This document shows positions 26,488 to 35,379 of a stretch of DNA of 64,000 nucleotides, piece after piece. The stretch is from Aestuariibius insulae (GTDB taxonomy: Bacteria; Pseudomonadota; Alphaproteobacteria; Rhodobacterales; Rhodobacteraceae). The DNA is taken from the NCBI RefSeq assembly GCF_040783535.2, contig NZ_JBFONW020000004.1:62001-126000 (forward strand), written 5' to 3'. Numbering within the stretch: the stretch's first letter is position 1; the number at the start of each line of letters is the position of its first letter. The position numbers were made by a program, and so were the translations under genes. A model generated the notes under the pieces. It ran no database searches. It was not told where the DNA came from and was given only the letters and a program-made list of their open reading frames with translations.

Positions 26488-29400
26488 ATGGGGATGTTCG
26501 GCAATCCCATCGGCAACCCCGGACGGGTCGGGAGCAATGTCGGGCGCCGGACATCGACGAACAGATCACGGTCCACCGCCGAACCCACCGTTCGCAGCCC
26601 GTATGATCGCTCCACGACCGAACGGACCTGGGATGCGGCGTTGAATGTCGCGGAAAGCGATGCGGTCAGCTACTCGATGGCGGGCGGCGCGGTCGCCGTC
26701 GCCGCCTATACCGGAGGCGCGATTGCTGCGGCGTCGGCGACAGCTGCGATCGGGGTCGGCATCGCCGCGGGTGCCGTGGGCGCTTATGCCGGGGATGCGC
26801 TGGGCCATGCGGTGATGAGCCGGATCCCCGGCTATGAGAGGCTTCCCGAGAACGGCGAAATGCCCGCGACGATGGGCGATCCGATTGCGCATACCAGCTC
26901 TTTGGCTGTGATGGGCGGGATGCTCGGCGGTCTGGTTCTAGGCGCCGTGGCCGCTGTCGCGGCGGGCGCGTTGATCGTGGCCACCGGCGGAGCCGCCCTG
27001 GTCGTCATGGTTGGCGCGGCGGCGGCGGGCGGTTTGGTCGGCGGGCTTGGGATGGGGTTCGCCTCGGCGGCGGGCCAGTACGGCACGAACAAGGGGACGA
27101 TTGCGCAAGGGTCGCTTAACGTTCATTTCGAGGGCCGTCCGGTGGCGCGGGTCACCGACAAGGTCGCCTGTTCCTCGCACGGTCCGCAAGCTGTCGCCGA
27201 AGGGGCCGAGACCGTCTTTGCCAACAATTGGCCCATCGCGCGGATCGGTCACAAGTCGACCTGCGCGGGCGTCATCAACGCGGGCTGCGAGTCCATCGCC
27301 ATCGATATGGATACGAGTCCTATTGCGCTCGATATCGACGAGGGCTGGGGGATGAGGATCACCCGGACGCTGATGGTTCTGGGAGATATCCTGCCCATCC
27401 CGCGCGGAGGCTCCCGGGGGCGCAGCCGCTCGCGCACTGTCGACGGGCCGACGCCGCGCAACCGGTGTACGACTTGCGGGGATCCGATTGATGTCGCGTC
27501 GGGTCAGCTTGTGGATGTGCGCACGGATCTGTCGATCCCGGGAACCATTCCGCTTGAGTTCACCCGGTCCTATGCGCCGGGTGCGAGCGGTCTTCTGGGA
27601 CGCGACTGGGCATCGAGCTGGTCGCAGCATTTGCGGATCGACGGGCCGACGATCGTCTACCACAACGCCGAAGACACGCGGATCGTCTATCACACGCCGG
27701 ACGAATTCATCGACGCCGAGCATTTGCGCTTTCCCCATCTGGAGCTGATGGGCAAGAAGAGCGGCGAGATTTTCCTTTATGATCGCGCCGAGCAGATCTT
27801 TTACGTGTTCAATCAGAGGGTTGAGGACCGGATCCTGCTCTCGGCGATCGAGGATCGGAACGGCAACCGGATCGCGTTTCAGTATGACGGGGCCGATCTG
27901 GTTCGGGTCTCGCACTCGGACGGGTTCATCGTGGATGTCATCAGTCATGAGGGGCTGATCCGCGAGGCGAGCCTGCGGGACCATGAGCAGGGCGATTGCA
28001 CCTTTGCCTGGGACTATACCTCGTCCGGGCGGCTGAAGGAGGCGCGCTCGTCCCAGATGGGGACGCTTTGTTACAGCTATGATGCGAAGGGGCGGATCTC
28101 GCGCTGGGCGGATACCAATGCGACCGAGGTTTTCTACGATTATGACGCGACGGACCGGATCGTGCGGTCCTGGTCGACGAGCGGTCATATGGCGGTCCGG
28201 TTGATCCACGATCCCGAGAATGGGCGGACCGAGGTTTTTAATTCGAACGGCGACCGGAGCCTTTTCCATTACGATGCCGACGGTCTGGTCTGGAAGGAAG
28301 TCGACGAGGCCGGGGAGGTCTGGCTGACCGAGTGGGATGCGCGGTTCAACGTCGTGAAGCGGGTCAATCCGCTGGGGGCCGAGGTCGGCTATGTGTTCAA
28401 CGACCTGGGGTTCCTGACAGAGCTGACCGATGCCAATGGCGAGACGCAGAGCTGGACCTATGATGCCAACGGTCTGTTGACCGAGCAGACGGATGCGTCG
28501 GGGGGGGCGCAGAGTTTCCTTTACGACGGGGACGGCAATCTGTCCGCGGTGACTGATCCGCTGGGCGGTGTGACCTCCTTGCGGCGCGGCGAGAAAGGCG
28601 AGGTTCTGCGCATCGATATGCCGGGCAGCCGTCAGGAGCGGATCTATTACGATGCCCTGATGCGCCCGCGCATGCGCGTTTCGGCCGACGGGCACGAGGA
28701 GCGGACGCGCTACGATCTTGAAGGGCGGTTGACGCTGGTCGAGGACGCCGCAGGCAGCGTCACGCGCTATGACATGGCGCGCGGGCCGGACAATCCGCGC
28801 GGGGCTGTGCGCGAGATGACCTTGCCCGATGGCAGCACCACCCGGATGAGCTGGGACGGGGAGGGGCAGCTGTCCAGCCTCACCGATGGCGAAGGGCAGA
28901 CGCGGAGGTTCGAGGCCGGGGCCTTCGATCTGCCTTTGAGCGTGACGGATGCGGCGGGGCACAGCCTACAGCTTGAGCATGACGGCGAGATGCGGCTGAC
29001 GGCGGTCGTCAACGCGGCGGGCGAGCGGTACGAATACGGCTATGACGCCGTGGGCGCGCTTGTTTCTGAGCGGGATTTCTCCGGGCTGGTGACGCGGTAT
29101 GTGCGCGACGCGGCCTCTCGGGTGGTTGCCAAGTTCGCGCCGGACGGGACGGAGACGCGGTACAGCTATTCGCCGCGCGGCGATCTGATCGAAATGCAGG
29201 TGGGCCATCCGAATGGCCCGCTGGTCACGCGGTTCGAATACGACGCGCGGGGCCTGATGACGCTGGCCGAGAACGCAGAGGCGCGGGTCGAGTACGACTA
29301 CGACGCGCTGGGTCGCGTAGTGACCGAGCGCGTCGATGGCCGGGAGATCCTCTCGGGCTATGCCGACAGCGCCTCGCGCCGGACGGAGCGCGCTGGCGAT

Positions 29401-31104
29401 GTCCTGCCGCTGGCGACAGGCTACAGCAAGGCGGGCCTGCCCGAGGAGCTGCGGATCGCCGGTCACGCGCCGCTGACCTTCCAGCGCGATGCGCGCGGCG
29501 CCGAGGTGCTGCGCCAAAGCGGCGAGGGCTTTGCGCTGGCGCAGGGCTACACCCCTGCAGGGCGGCTCAAGACGCAGATGGCGGGACCGATCGAGGCGCT
29601 GCCGGACGAGGCGCGGCGGGGGATGCTCTCGATCTCGACCCGCTATGATGCGCTCGGCGGCTCGGCCTCGCGGACCCATCGCAGCTATGACTGGGACCGG
29701 GCCGGTCGGGCGATCCGTCTGGCGGACAAGCATTGGGGCGAGACCCGCTTTGGCTATGACGCGCGCGGTCAGGTCGCCCTGACGCAGCGCCTTGACCGCT
29801 ACGGGGTCGAGACGGCGCGCACCGCCTATGACTATGATCCCTGCCGCAACCTGACCGCAATCCGCGATCCTCAAGGCCAGACACCCATCGCGCAGGCTCC
29901 CGGCGGACGGATCCGCCAGCGGGGACGGGTGTCTTACGTGCATGATGCCTGCGGGCGCGTCATCCAGAAGCGTGTGGAGGAGCCGGGATTCCGCCCGAAG
30001 GTCTGGCAGATGGAGTGGAACGGCGAGGACCGCCTCGTGCGGCTTCAGACGCCGGATGGATCGGTCTGGCGCTATGGCTACGATGCGCTGGGACGCCGCG
30101 TGCGCAGGCTCAAGCTGGTGGCGGGGCGCCGGGACGAGCCGGACGCGCCGGGCTATATCGCGCCGGGCGGCGGCCGGGCCTATCAGTGGGACGGCGATCA
30201 GATCGTGTCGGATGCGCCGGTCTATGCGGACGGCACCATCGCCTGGGACCGCTCTGAGGCGTGGATCTACGAGCCGGGCAGCTTCATCCCCGTCGCGAAG
30301 GTCGCCGGAGAGCAGCTGTGGTACGTGACGACCGACCATCTGGGCACGCCGAGGGAGCTGTTCTCGGAGGACGGCCAGACGGTCGCCTGGCGCGCCGATC
30401 CCGGCCTTTGGGGGAAAGCCGAGCCGGAGCTGCGGGCGGCGAATGACGATCATGCGCCCGCCTCCTGCCCGATCCGGTTCCAGGGCCAGTGGGAGGACGA
30501 GGAGAGCGGGCTCCATTACAACCGGTTCCGCTATTACGATCCGGAGGCGACACAGTACCTGTCGCCGGATCCGATCGGGCTCGCGGGAGGCGTGCGGCCG
30601 CAGGGCTATGTGGCCGATCCAAACGGATGGGTGGATCCGTTGGGGTTGGCGGGGTGTGGGCCAAGTAATCGAAATGCTGCCCCCGGAGCTGCAAATCTCA
30701 TGAAGGACAATGATCCGTTCTTCCAAAGCGTCAGCAATAGAAAAGACATAGACTCAAAAGGGTATTATGACGTCATCGCGCATGGCAACGAGAATAGAGT
30801 GGAAATTCAAACTAAGAACGGCCCTATGCTGGTTGATCATAGGGTCGCTGCTAAGTTAATAAAGCAACAAGATGGGTATACTGGTCAGAACATTAGACTA
30901 CTATCCTGTTCGACCGGAAAATGTCCGACCGGATTTGCCCAGAATCTGTCAAACAAGCTGGGCGTTGAGGTGTTGGCGCCAAATGAAGTTCTTTGGGCTT
31001 ATCCTAACGGAGATATGTTTGTTGCGCCAATGCAGCCAAATAGAACGCCTCATCCCACGTTGCGCGGTCAATTCGAAATATTCAAGCCAGGGGGCGGAAA
31101 GTGA
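26488..31104 (+). CDS. rhs: PAAR-Rhs type VI effector with a caspase-like C-terminal tip
   Basis: 1538 residues. Two hydrophobic blocks (about 63-107 and 138-192) flank a prePAAR-type motif (MGDPIAHT, near 129-136). A PAAR domain follows (about 205-275, with HFEGRPVARVTDKVACSSHG). YD/Rhs repeats fill roughly 330-1380 and form the toxin cocoon, ending at DPNGWVDPLGLAGC (to C1390). The tip is residues 1391-1538 and is not a family I can name. It has AHG (H1432) and LLSCSTG (C1474), 42 residues apart, resembling the His/Cys dyad of clan CD peptidases. GC and codon use drop sharply at the tip, typical of exchanged toxin ends. It overlaps the immunity gene by four bases. Confidence 0.92.
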   Translation: MGMFGNPIGNPGRVGSNVGRRTSTNRSRSTAEPTVRSPYDRSTTERTWDAALNVAESDAVSYSMAGGAVAVAAYTGGAIAAASATAAIGVGIAAGAVGAYAGDALGHAVMSRIPGYERLPENGEMPATMGDPIAHTSSLAVMGGMLGGLVLGAVAAVAAGALIVATGGAALVVMVGAAAAGGLVGGLGMGFASAAGQYGTNKGTIAQGSLNVHFEGRPVARVTDKVACSSHGPQAVAEGAETVFANNWPIARIGHKSTCAGVINAGCESIAIDMDTSPIALDIDEGWGMRITRTLMVLGDILPIPRGGSRGRSRSRTVDGPTPRNRCTTCGDPIDVASGQLVDVRTDLSIPGTIPLEFTRSYAPGASGLLGRDWASSWSQHLRIDGPTIVYHNAEDTRIVYHTPDEFIDAEHLRFPHLELMGKKSGEIFLYDRAEQIFYVFNQRVEDRILLSAIEDRNGNRIAFQYDGADLVRVSHSDGFIVDVISHEGLIREASLRDHEQGDCTFAWDYTSSGRLKEARSSQMGTLCYSYDAKGRISRWADTNATEVFYDYDATDRIVRSWSTSGHMAVRLIHDPENGRTEVFNSNGDRSLFHYDADGLVWKEVDEAGEVWLTEWDARFNVVKRVNPLGAEVGYVFNDLGFLTELTDANGETQSWTYDANGLLTEQTDASGGAQSFLYDGDGNLSAVTDPLGGVTSLRRGEKGEVLRIDMPGSRQERIYYDALMRPRMRVSADGHEERTRYDLEGRLTLVEDAAGSVTRYDMARGPDNPRGAVREMTLPDGSTTRMSWDGEGQLSSLTDGEGQTRRFEAGAFDLPLSVTDAAGHSLQLEHDGEMRLTAVVNAAGERYEYGYDAVGALVSERDFSGLVTRYVRDAASRVVAKFAPDGTETRYSYSPRGDLIEMQVGHPNGPLVTRFEYDARGLMTLAENAEARVEYDYDALGRVVTERVDGREILSGYADSASRRTERAGDVLPLATGYSKAGLPEELRIAGHAPLTFQRDARGAEVLRQSGEGFALAQGYTPAGRLKTQMAGPIEALPDEARRGMLSISTRYDALGGSASRTHRSYDWDRAGRAIRLADKHWGETRFGYDARGQVALTQRLDRYGVETARTAYDYDPCRNLTAIRDPQGQTPIAQAPGGRIRQRGRVSYVHDACGRVIQKRVEEPGFRPKVWQMEWNGEDRLVRLQTPDGSVWRYGYDALGRRVRRLKLVAGRRDEPDAPGYIAPGGGRAYQWDGDQIVSDAPVYADGTIAWDRSEAWIYEPGSFIPVAKVAGEQLWYVTTDHLGTPRELFSEDGQTVAWRADPGLWGKAEPELRAANDDHAPASCPIRFQGQWEDEESGLHYNRFRYYDPEATQYLSPDPIGLAGGVRPQGYVADPNGWVDPLGLAGCGPSNRNAAPGAANLMKDNDPFFQSVSNRKDIDSKGYYDVIAHGNENRVEIQTKNGPMLVDHRVAAKLIKQQDGYTGQNIRLLSCSTGKCPTGFAQNLSNKLGVEVLAPNEVLWAYPNGDMFVAPMQPNRTPHPTLRGQFEIFKPGGGK

Positions 31105-31466
31105 GCGTTAGCTCAGACTTTTGCTCTAGGTGTGACGGATCCCTTATCCATAAGATCGAGGGATCCTCTGAGGGTTGGTATTGTGAGGAATGTGGTAGGT
31201 GGGAAATTGTTACCACCCACATACCGGCTATCGCATCTGATGAAAATGTTTACAGAATATTCCTCTCAAAACCGCAAAGGGCCGAAATGGATCTCATGAA
31301 GGTGGTTTCTCAGATTTCAGGAAAGAATTATATTGAATCAAAGAAGCTGATCGAGGTGGGGGGTTCTTGCATTTTTGAGGGAAGCGCCGTGGATGCTCAA
31401 CTTGCGATATCTAGGTTGATGAAGGTCAATGCGGATTTCCATACTGAACCGAGTTTTCCTTACTGA
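31101..31466 (+). CDS. Probable immunity protein to the Rhs tip; zinc ribbon plus L7/L12-like C-terminus
   Basis: 121 residues from GTG 31101, overlapping the Rhs stop (GTGA). The N-terminus has two C-x2-C motifs (CSRC at residues 8-11 and CEEC at 28-31), forming a zinc ribbon. The second half (about 65-115, VVSQISGKNYIESKKLIEVGG and so on) resembles the ribosomal protein L7/L12 C-terminal fold in its helix pattern, with the GLKEAK-like segment here NYIESKK. Position directly after the toxin tip and the AT-rich composition shared with it mark it as the cognate immunity protein; the fold assignment is inference. Confidence 0.75.
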   Translation: MSVSSDFCSRCDGSLIHKIEGSSEGWYCEECGRWEIVTTHIPAIASDENVYRIFLSKPQRAEMDLMKVVSQISGKNYIESKKLIEVGGSCIFEGSAVDAQLAISRLMKVNADFHTEPSFPY

Positions 31467-31881
31467 GAACCTGTTTATGTTGGCTGGTTTCTTGTCGGGG
31501 GAAGCAAGTCGTAGCTCATTTCTTATGGGCTGAACCAAATCTGTCATCCCTCTGCCATCTACCTGATTTCGGCCTTTCGTCCGAGGGCAGCGTCGCGGAG
31601 CGAGACGATTCGCTCGGTCCCTACTGACCAGCTGCTTGCCGCCGAGGCGAGATGGGAGAGCGGGCGGTACTCGGGCGGGTTGACGGTTTTGCTTCCGGTC
31701 GCATTGCAGTAGAGGGTCTACAACGCATTTGAGCAGCGGGACGCGTCGGGGATCGGTGTATAGCACCATGCCGACTATCGAGAGCCACCTCAAATACATG
31801 ACGATCATTGTCACCGGGAGGTGTGCTCGGTCAGGCGGGAGGTTGTCCGGCAGCTCTTGCGGTTTGCCATAGCGCTGGTCT
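31467..31881. other. Non-coding debris between immunity gene 1 and the first displaced rhs end
   Basis: I see no credible gene here. The composition shifts from AT-rich to GC-rich across it, and it probably holds remains of a former rhs cassette or insertion junction. Confidence 0.4.
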
Positions 31882-32514
31882 GGGCCTCGGGGGCAGGCCG
31901 AGCCAGAGCTGCAGGCGGCGAAGGGCGACCAGCCGTCCGCCTCGTGCCCGATCTGGTTCCAGGGTCAGTGGGAGGATGAAGAGAGCGGGCTTCATTATAA
32001 CAGGTTCCGCTATTACGATCCGGAGGCGACGCAGTACCTGTCGCCCAACCCGATTGGGCTGGCCGGAGGCGTGCGGCCTCAGGGCTCTGTGGCGGATCCG
32101 AACGGATGGGTCGATCCGCTGGGGTTGGCGGCGTGTAACCGGCAATTTGATACGAGAGCAGAAGCCTTTACAGAGATTCAGAGAAGAGCAAAGATCGAGC
32201 CTGGAACCAAGCCTGACAAGACTTGGACCGTGGGCGATAATCCAAAAAGACTTGGAAGGAAAGGCTATCTCTATTCAGAAGATAAGGGCTCGCATGGTGT
32301 TTATCGTCAGTATGAGACGCCAAATGGTTCTCGCGTGATAGCTGAACACCAGAGAGATGGAGCGTCCCATTTTCATGCGGGTCAGCCAAAGGGCGATCCG
32401 ACAAGGAGCAGTGTGGATTTTGGCAGCGGTGGTAGCACTAAGACGGCGGAGAGGTACAGTCAGATTGATGGCAGCCACCACTTCTATTACGAACCGGCTA
32501 ATCCCGATGGATAA
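31882..32514 (+). pseudogene. Displaced rhs 3' end 1 with a His-rich toxin tip (orphan rhsCT)
   Basis: The first 250 bases repeat the conserved end of the full-length Rhs (FQGQWEDEESGLHYNRF, then DPNGWVDPLGLAAC) without a start codon or upstream core, so it is not expressed as a full effector. After the conserved junction comes a new tip of about 125 residues that I do not recognise. Notable are the clustered His residues (EHQRDGASHFHAG and DGSHHFYYEP), which could suit a metal-dependent nuclease. One change in the core is SPNPIG for SPDPIG. Such orphan tips can recombine onto the full-length rhs through the shared core. Immunity gene follows with an eight-base overlap. Confidence 0.75.
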
Positions 32515-32917
32515 TAATGCTTTTATTGAGAGAACGTCTCTGGTTAATGCGAAAATCGTAGACCTAGATCTCATTGACCCAATGAGCGTCTGGAAGACGT
32601 TCATCATGATGGCTGATGAACCGGATCTTGTAGTCGAACAATCTGATATTGAAGGGTTTTCGAAGGCCTGGCGCCAATTCTTCTCTGATCCGCGAGCAAT
32701 GCTATATCTAAATATTGGGGGCGATAGCTCAGGGAATTGGATCATCGTGGAGGCAAATGAGTTAGAGAAGATCTGGGAGCGCGGTTATCCAGCAGATCAC
32801 GAGATTGATTGTGCCATATTGGCTGCGGACAAAGACACGATCGTAGGAATAACTTTTGAAGAGGGAGACCGATTTGCCTTCTTTAAGAGGTCGCTTTCCG
32901 TTGGGGAAGGTGAGTAG
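32507..32917 (+). CDS. Probable immunity protein for orphan tip 1
   Basis: 136 residues from ATG 32507, overlapping the end of the tip frame by eight bases. Acidic (many Asp and Glu), no signal peptide, one likely alpha/beta fold (YLNIGGDSSGNWIIVEANE ... GITFEEGDRFAFFKRS). The family looks like a SUKH or Imm-type small protein but I cannot name it. Intact frame and toxin-adjacent position support immunity. Keeping it alone would protect against siblings still firing this tip. Confidence 0.65.
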   Translation: MDNNAFIERTSLVNAKIVDLDLIDPMSVWKTFIMMADEPDLVVEQSDIEGFSKAWRQFFSDPRAMLYLNIGGDSSGNWIIVEANELEKIWERGYPADHEIDCAILAADKDTIVGITFEEGDRFAFFKRSLSVGEGE

Positions 32918-33049
32918 GTTGTGCCGACCCCTGGCTTGATTGGATGTATTTAAGAACTTACCATACATGCTAGACTCTGCACGCTGATCTTGAGCTTTTA
33001 GGGCTGGGTCTAGTCGCCCTTCCGGCGCCGCTACCGCCCTTTCGCAACT

Positions 33050-33655
33050 TGCCCGATCCGGTTCCAGGGGCAGTGGGAGGACGAGGAGAGCGGGCTTCAC
33101 TACAACCGGTTCCGCTACTACGATCCGGAGGCGACGCAGTACCTGTCGCCGGGCCCGATCGGGCTAGCAGGAGGCGTGCGGCCGCAGGGCTATGTGGCGG
33201 ACCCGAACGGCTGGGTCGATCCGCTGGGGTTAGCGGGGTGTCCGCATGTTTCTGCGCCGAGGCAAACGACCTATCGCGGTGTTAGAGAGGGTCCGGCTCA
33301 AGTCTTTAAAGATGGCTTTAAAGCACGCGGCTGAAGTAAGGACCTGCTTTCTCACGCCGCAGACAACACAAATCCACCCTCGGCTTACGTGTCGACGTCA
33401 AAATCAATGGATGTCGCGAACGATTTTGCTACCGGTTATGGAACGCGCGATGGTTACATATACGCGGTTGATACAGGGAACAAAGGTATAGATGTGAACA
33501 AATCCCTTGGGTCTAGAAGTCCGTTTCCAACAAAGCAAGAGATTGCTATTCCCAGCTCAGTAAGCCCAAATCAAATTAAGGGCGCTACTCCGATTGATAG
33601 TAATAGAAATCTGGTTGACTACTCTATTCTTAATTCTAAATACTACGGATTTTAA
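33050..33655 (+). pseudogene. Displaced rhs 3' end 2 with a cholera-toxin-A-like ADP-ribosyltransferase tip, interrupted by one TGA
   Basis: About 190 bases repeat the rhs core end (FQGQWEDEESGLHYNRFRYY to VDPLGLAGC). The tip then follows the cholera/pertussis-type ART pattern: TYRGVREGP with the NAD-binding Arg (codon 33275-33277), YVSTSKS (STS motif, 33392-33400), DVNKSLG and KQEIAIP with the catalytic Glu (33539-33541). Cholera toxin has EQE where this has KQE. The frame is continuous from core to final TAA except for a single TGA at 33332-33334 after FKARG. No frameshift is needed. So it is a nonsense mutation, a base error, or a rare read-through. Immunity gene follows at 33658. Confidence 0.78.
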
Positions 33656-33657
33656 GA

Positions 33658-34044
33658 ATGATGGCAGATCTTGAGATCTTTTCTAGCGCGTCTAAGAAAA
33701 TAATATCTCTCGAAGTTGATGAGGAAGAGAATGAGATCTCTACTGTAATCTTCGGTCAAAGGAAAATTTTCTATGGAGAGGATCTCTTCGATGCATTCTG
33801 CGAGATGAGACGATTTTTGGAGAAAGGAGGCTTCTTGGTGCGCTGTAATGGTGCACGGTTGAGCTTCTTCCCCTCGAATATGTCACGTAGTATGTCTAAT
33901 GGATTGGTTGGCTATGTATTAACTAAAGGTCAGGCAGCCTCTCGCGCCGATCTAGTTCGAACATTCGATCAATATTCAGGAGACGATCTTTCTCGAGTTG
34001 ATGAGCAGAAAGAATTTTTTCAAAAATGGTTAAGTTCTTTATAA
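33658..34044 (+). CDS. Probable immunity protein for the ART tip
   Basis: 128 residues, starting two bases after the ART tip stop. Soluble, acidic N-terminal half with many Glu and Asp (EVDEEENEIST), then a mixed helical C-terminus. No family recognised. The intact frame next to a broken toxin is consistent with retained immunity. AT-rich codon use matches the tip, not the rhs core. Confidence 0.62.
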   Translation: MMADLEIFSSASKKIISLEVDEEENEISTVIFGQRKIFYGEDLFDAFCEMRRFLEKGGFLVRCNGARLSFFPSNMSRSMSNGLVGYVLTKGQAASRADLVRTFDQYSGDDLSRVDEQKEFFQKWLSSL

Positions 34045-34119
34045 GGTGCAAAAACTATTTTCGCGGGCTGCGCTCGAAAGTCCCTCTTTCCTTCACGTTC
34101 GATGCAGCTCTCCTTTGCA

Positions 34120-34555
34120 GCCGGGCTTATCAGTGGGACGTCGATCAGATCGCGGCGGTGCACCGGTCTATTCGGACGGCACCATCGCTTGGGACTGCTC
34201 GGAGGCGTGGATCTACGAGCCGGGCAGCTTCATCCCCGTCGCGAAGGTGGCCGGAGAGCAACTGTGGTACGTGACGATCGATCATCTGGGCACGCCAAGG
34301 GAGCTGTTCTCCGAGGACGGCCAGACGGTCGCCTGGCGCGCCGATCCCGGCCTCTGGGGGAAAGCCGAGCCAGAGCTACGGGCGGCGAATGACGCTCATC
34401 CCTCTGCCTCCTGCCTAATCCGGTTCCAGGGTCAATGGGAGGACGAGGAGAGCGGGTTGCGTCACAACAGGTTCCGCTATCACGACCCGGAGGCGACGCA
34501 GTACCTGTCGCCGGACCCGATCGGGCTCGTGGGCGAAGTGGAGGGGTGCGAGTGA
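34120..34555 (+). pseudogene. Displaced rhs 3' end 3, no toxin tip
   Basis: This copy reaches further back into the core than the other two (from AYQWDGD-like sequence through FIPVAKVAGEQLWYVT and LGTPRELFSEDGQTVAW to SPDPIG). A one-base deletion early on (near 34145-34165) breaks the frame, and after SPDPIGL the sequence diverges (VGEVEGCE, then stop), with no DPLGL junction. It is therefore a bare core fragment. It shows where recombination between rhs copies could happen. Confidence 0.75.
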
Positions 34556-34617
34556 TTGTTTTCGGCGAAGATCTGTTGGGAGCGGCAGGGCAGAGGTTCA
34601 TGTGTCTCAAGGCGAGC

Positions 34618-34965
34618 TAGCAGTTCAGGACGCAAGCCTATGGTAGCGGCAAAACCGGTAAAGATATCGGTCCTTTCCCACGATGACCGGAACTAGAAGA
34701 TCAAGCTCGATCATACTGAGCGGATCAACAACTATTGGCTTCGATCGATGGATCACGACGAAGCGGTCGAGGCCCCCAACAATCACAACGAGCTCACTGG
34801 CAGCAACATGTCGATCGATGTGGGCACCACTAACACTGGGAACCTTATGAGTTCGGTAGCGAATAAGTTCAGCGAAGGCTTAAGCCCATTCGGCAAGGCC
34901 AAGTCTGTGCGTTTCATATCTGCGGCTCGTGCCCAGATCCGGTACATCGTCGCGATTGTCATGCA
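34618..34965 (+). pseudogene. Possible remnant of a VgrG C-terminal beta-helix
   Basis: Reading through stops, the + strand gives KIKLDHTERINNYWLRSMD, then EAPNNHNELTGSNMSIDVGT and NLMSSVANKFS. This has the spacing of the gp5-type beta-helix repeats at the VgrG C-terminus (typically NKTIRVDHTE...V.NN..E.VG.N.S..VG). The frame is broken at its start and end. Together with the rhs fragment before it, this suggests a second, lost vgrG-rhs unit. Assignment is by pattern only. Confidence 0.4.
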
Positions 34966-35379
34966 GGTCCGGGATCGTCTTCGTGAATCGCAAGCCTGCC
35001 ACTGGAATAGGCGATAACATTTCCTGCGGCGGGAAGGCAAAGACCGGGTCACGCTACGTCAGCTTTGGAGATTGATGTTCTTATAACTGCGCTCCAATGA
35101 AATGGCCGGTCGAGATGGTTCTGTTATCTAATTAAGGCCGGCTGTGAGGTTCCGGAGCGCCTCAAGGGAACGTCTGAAGACTAAAGAAGACGTGCCGCGA
35201 CGACCTTGATGATCTGTTGAAAGGCAGAGCACCCTTGCCGTAACTTCACGGGCCTAGACTGGTTGATTCCGCAGGTGATAGAGGCGTTGAGTTTTTACGC
35301 ACTTTGCGGTGCTGAGAGGGTCTACTATGAGCCCGGTTCACTGGATCCGACAAGCTGCGCAAATGTCGGCAATTCGCCC
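34966..35379. other. No gene seen between the VgrG remnant and the beta-lactamase pseudogene
   Basis: Neither strand shows a frame with recognisable protein pattern. Composition is lower in GC than the core genome. The end adjoins the beta-lactamase pseudogene C-terminus. Confidence 0.4.

Noticed and set aside
26938..30726. Long antisense frames under the rhs gene
   Set aside because: Arg/Pro/His-rich shadows of the repeated rhs core.
33332..33334. TGA in the ART tip read as selenocysteine
   Set aside because: The position is not a known Sec site in ARTs and no stem-loop typical of a bacterial SECIS was evident just after it; nonsense mutation or base error is simpler.
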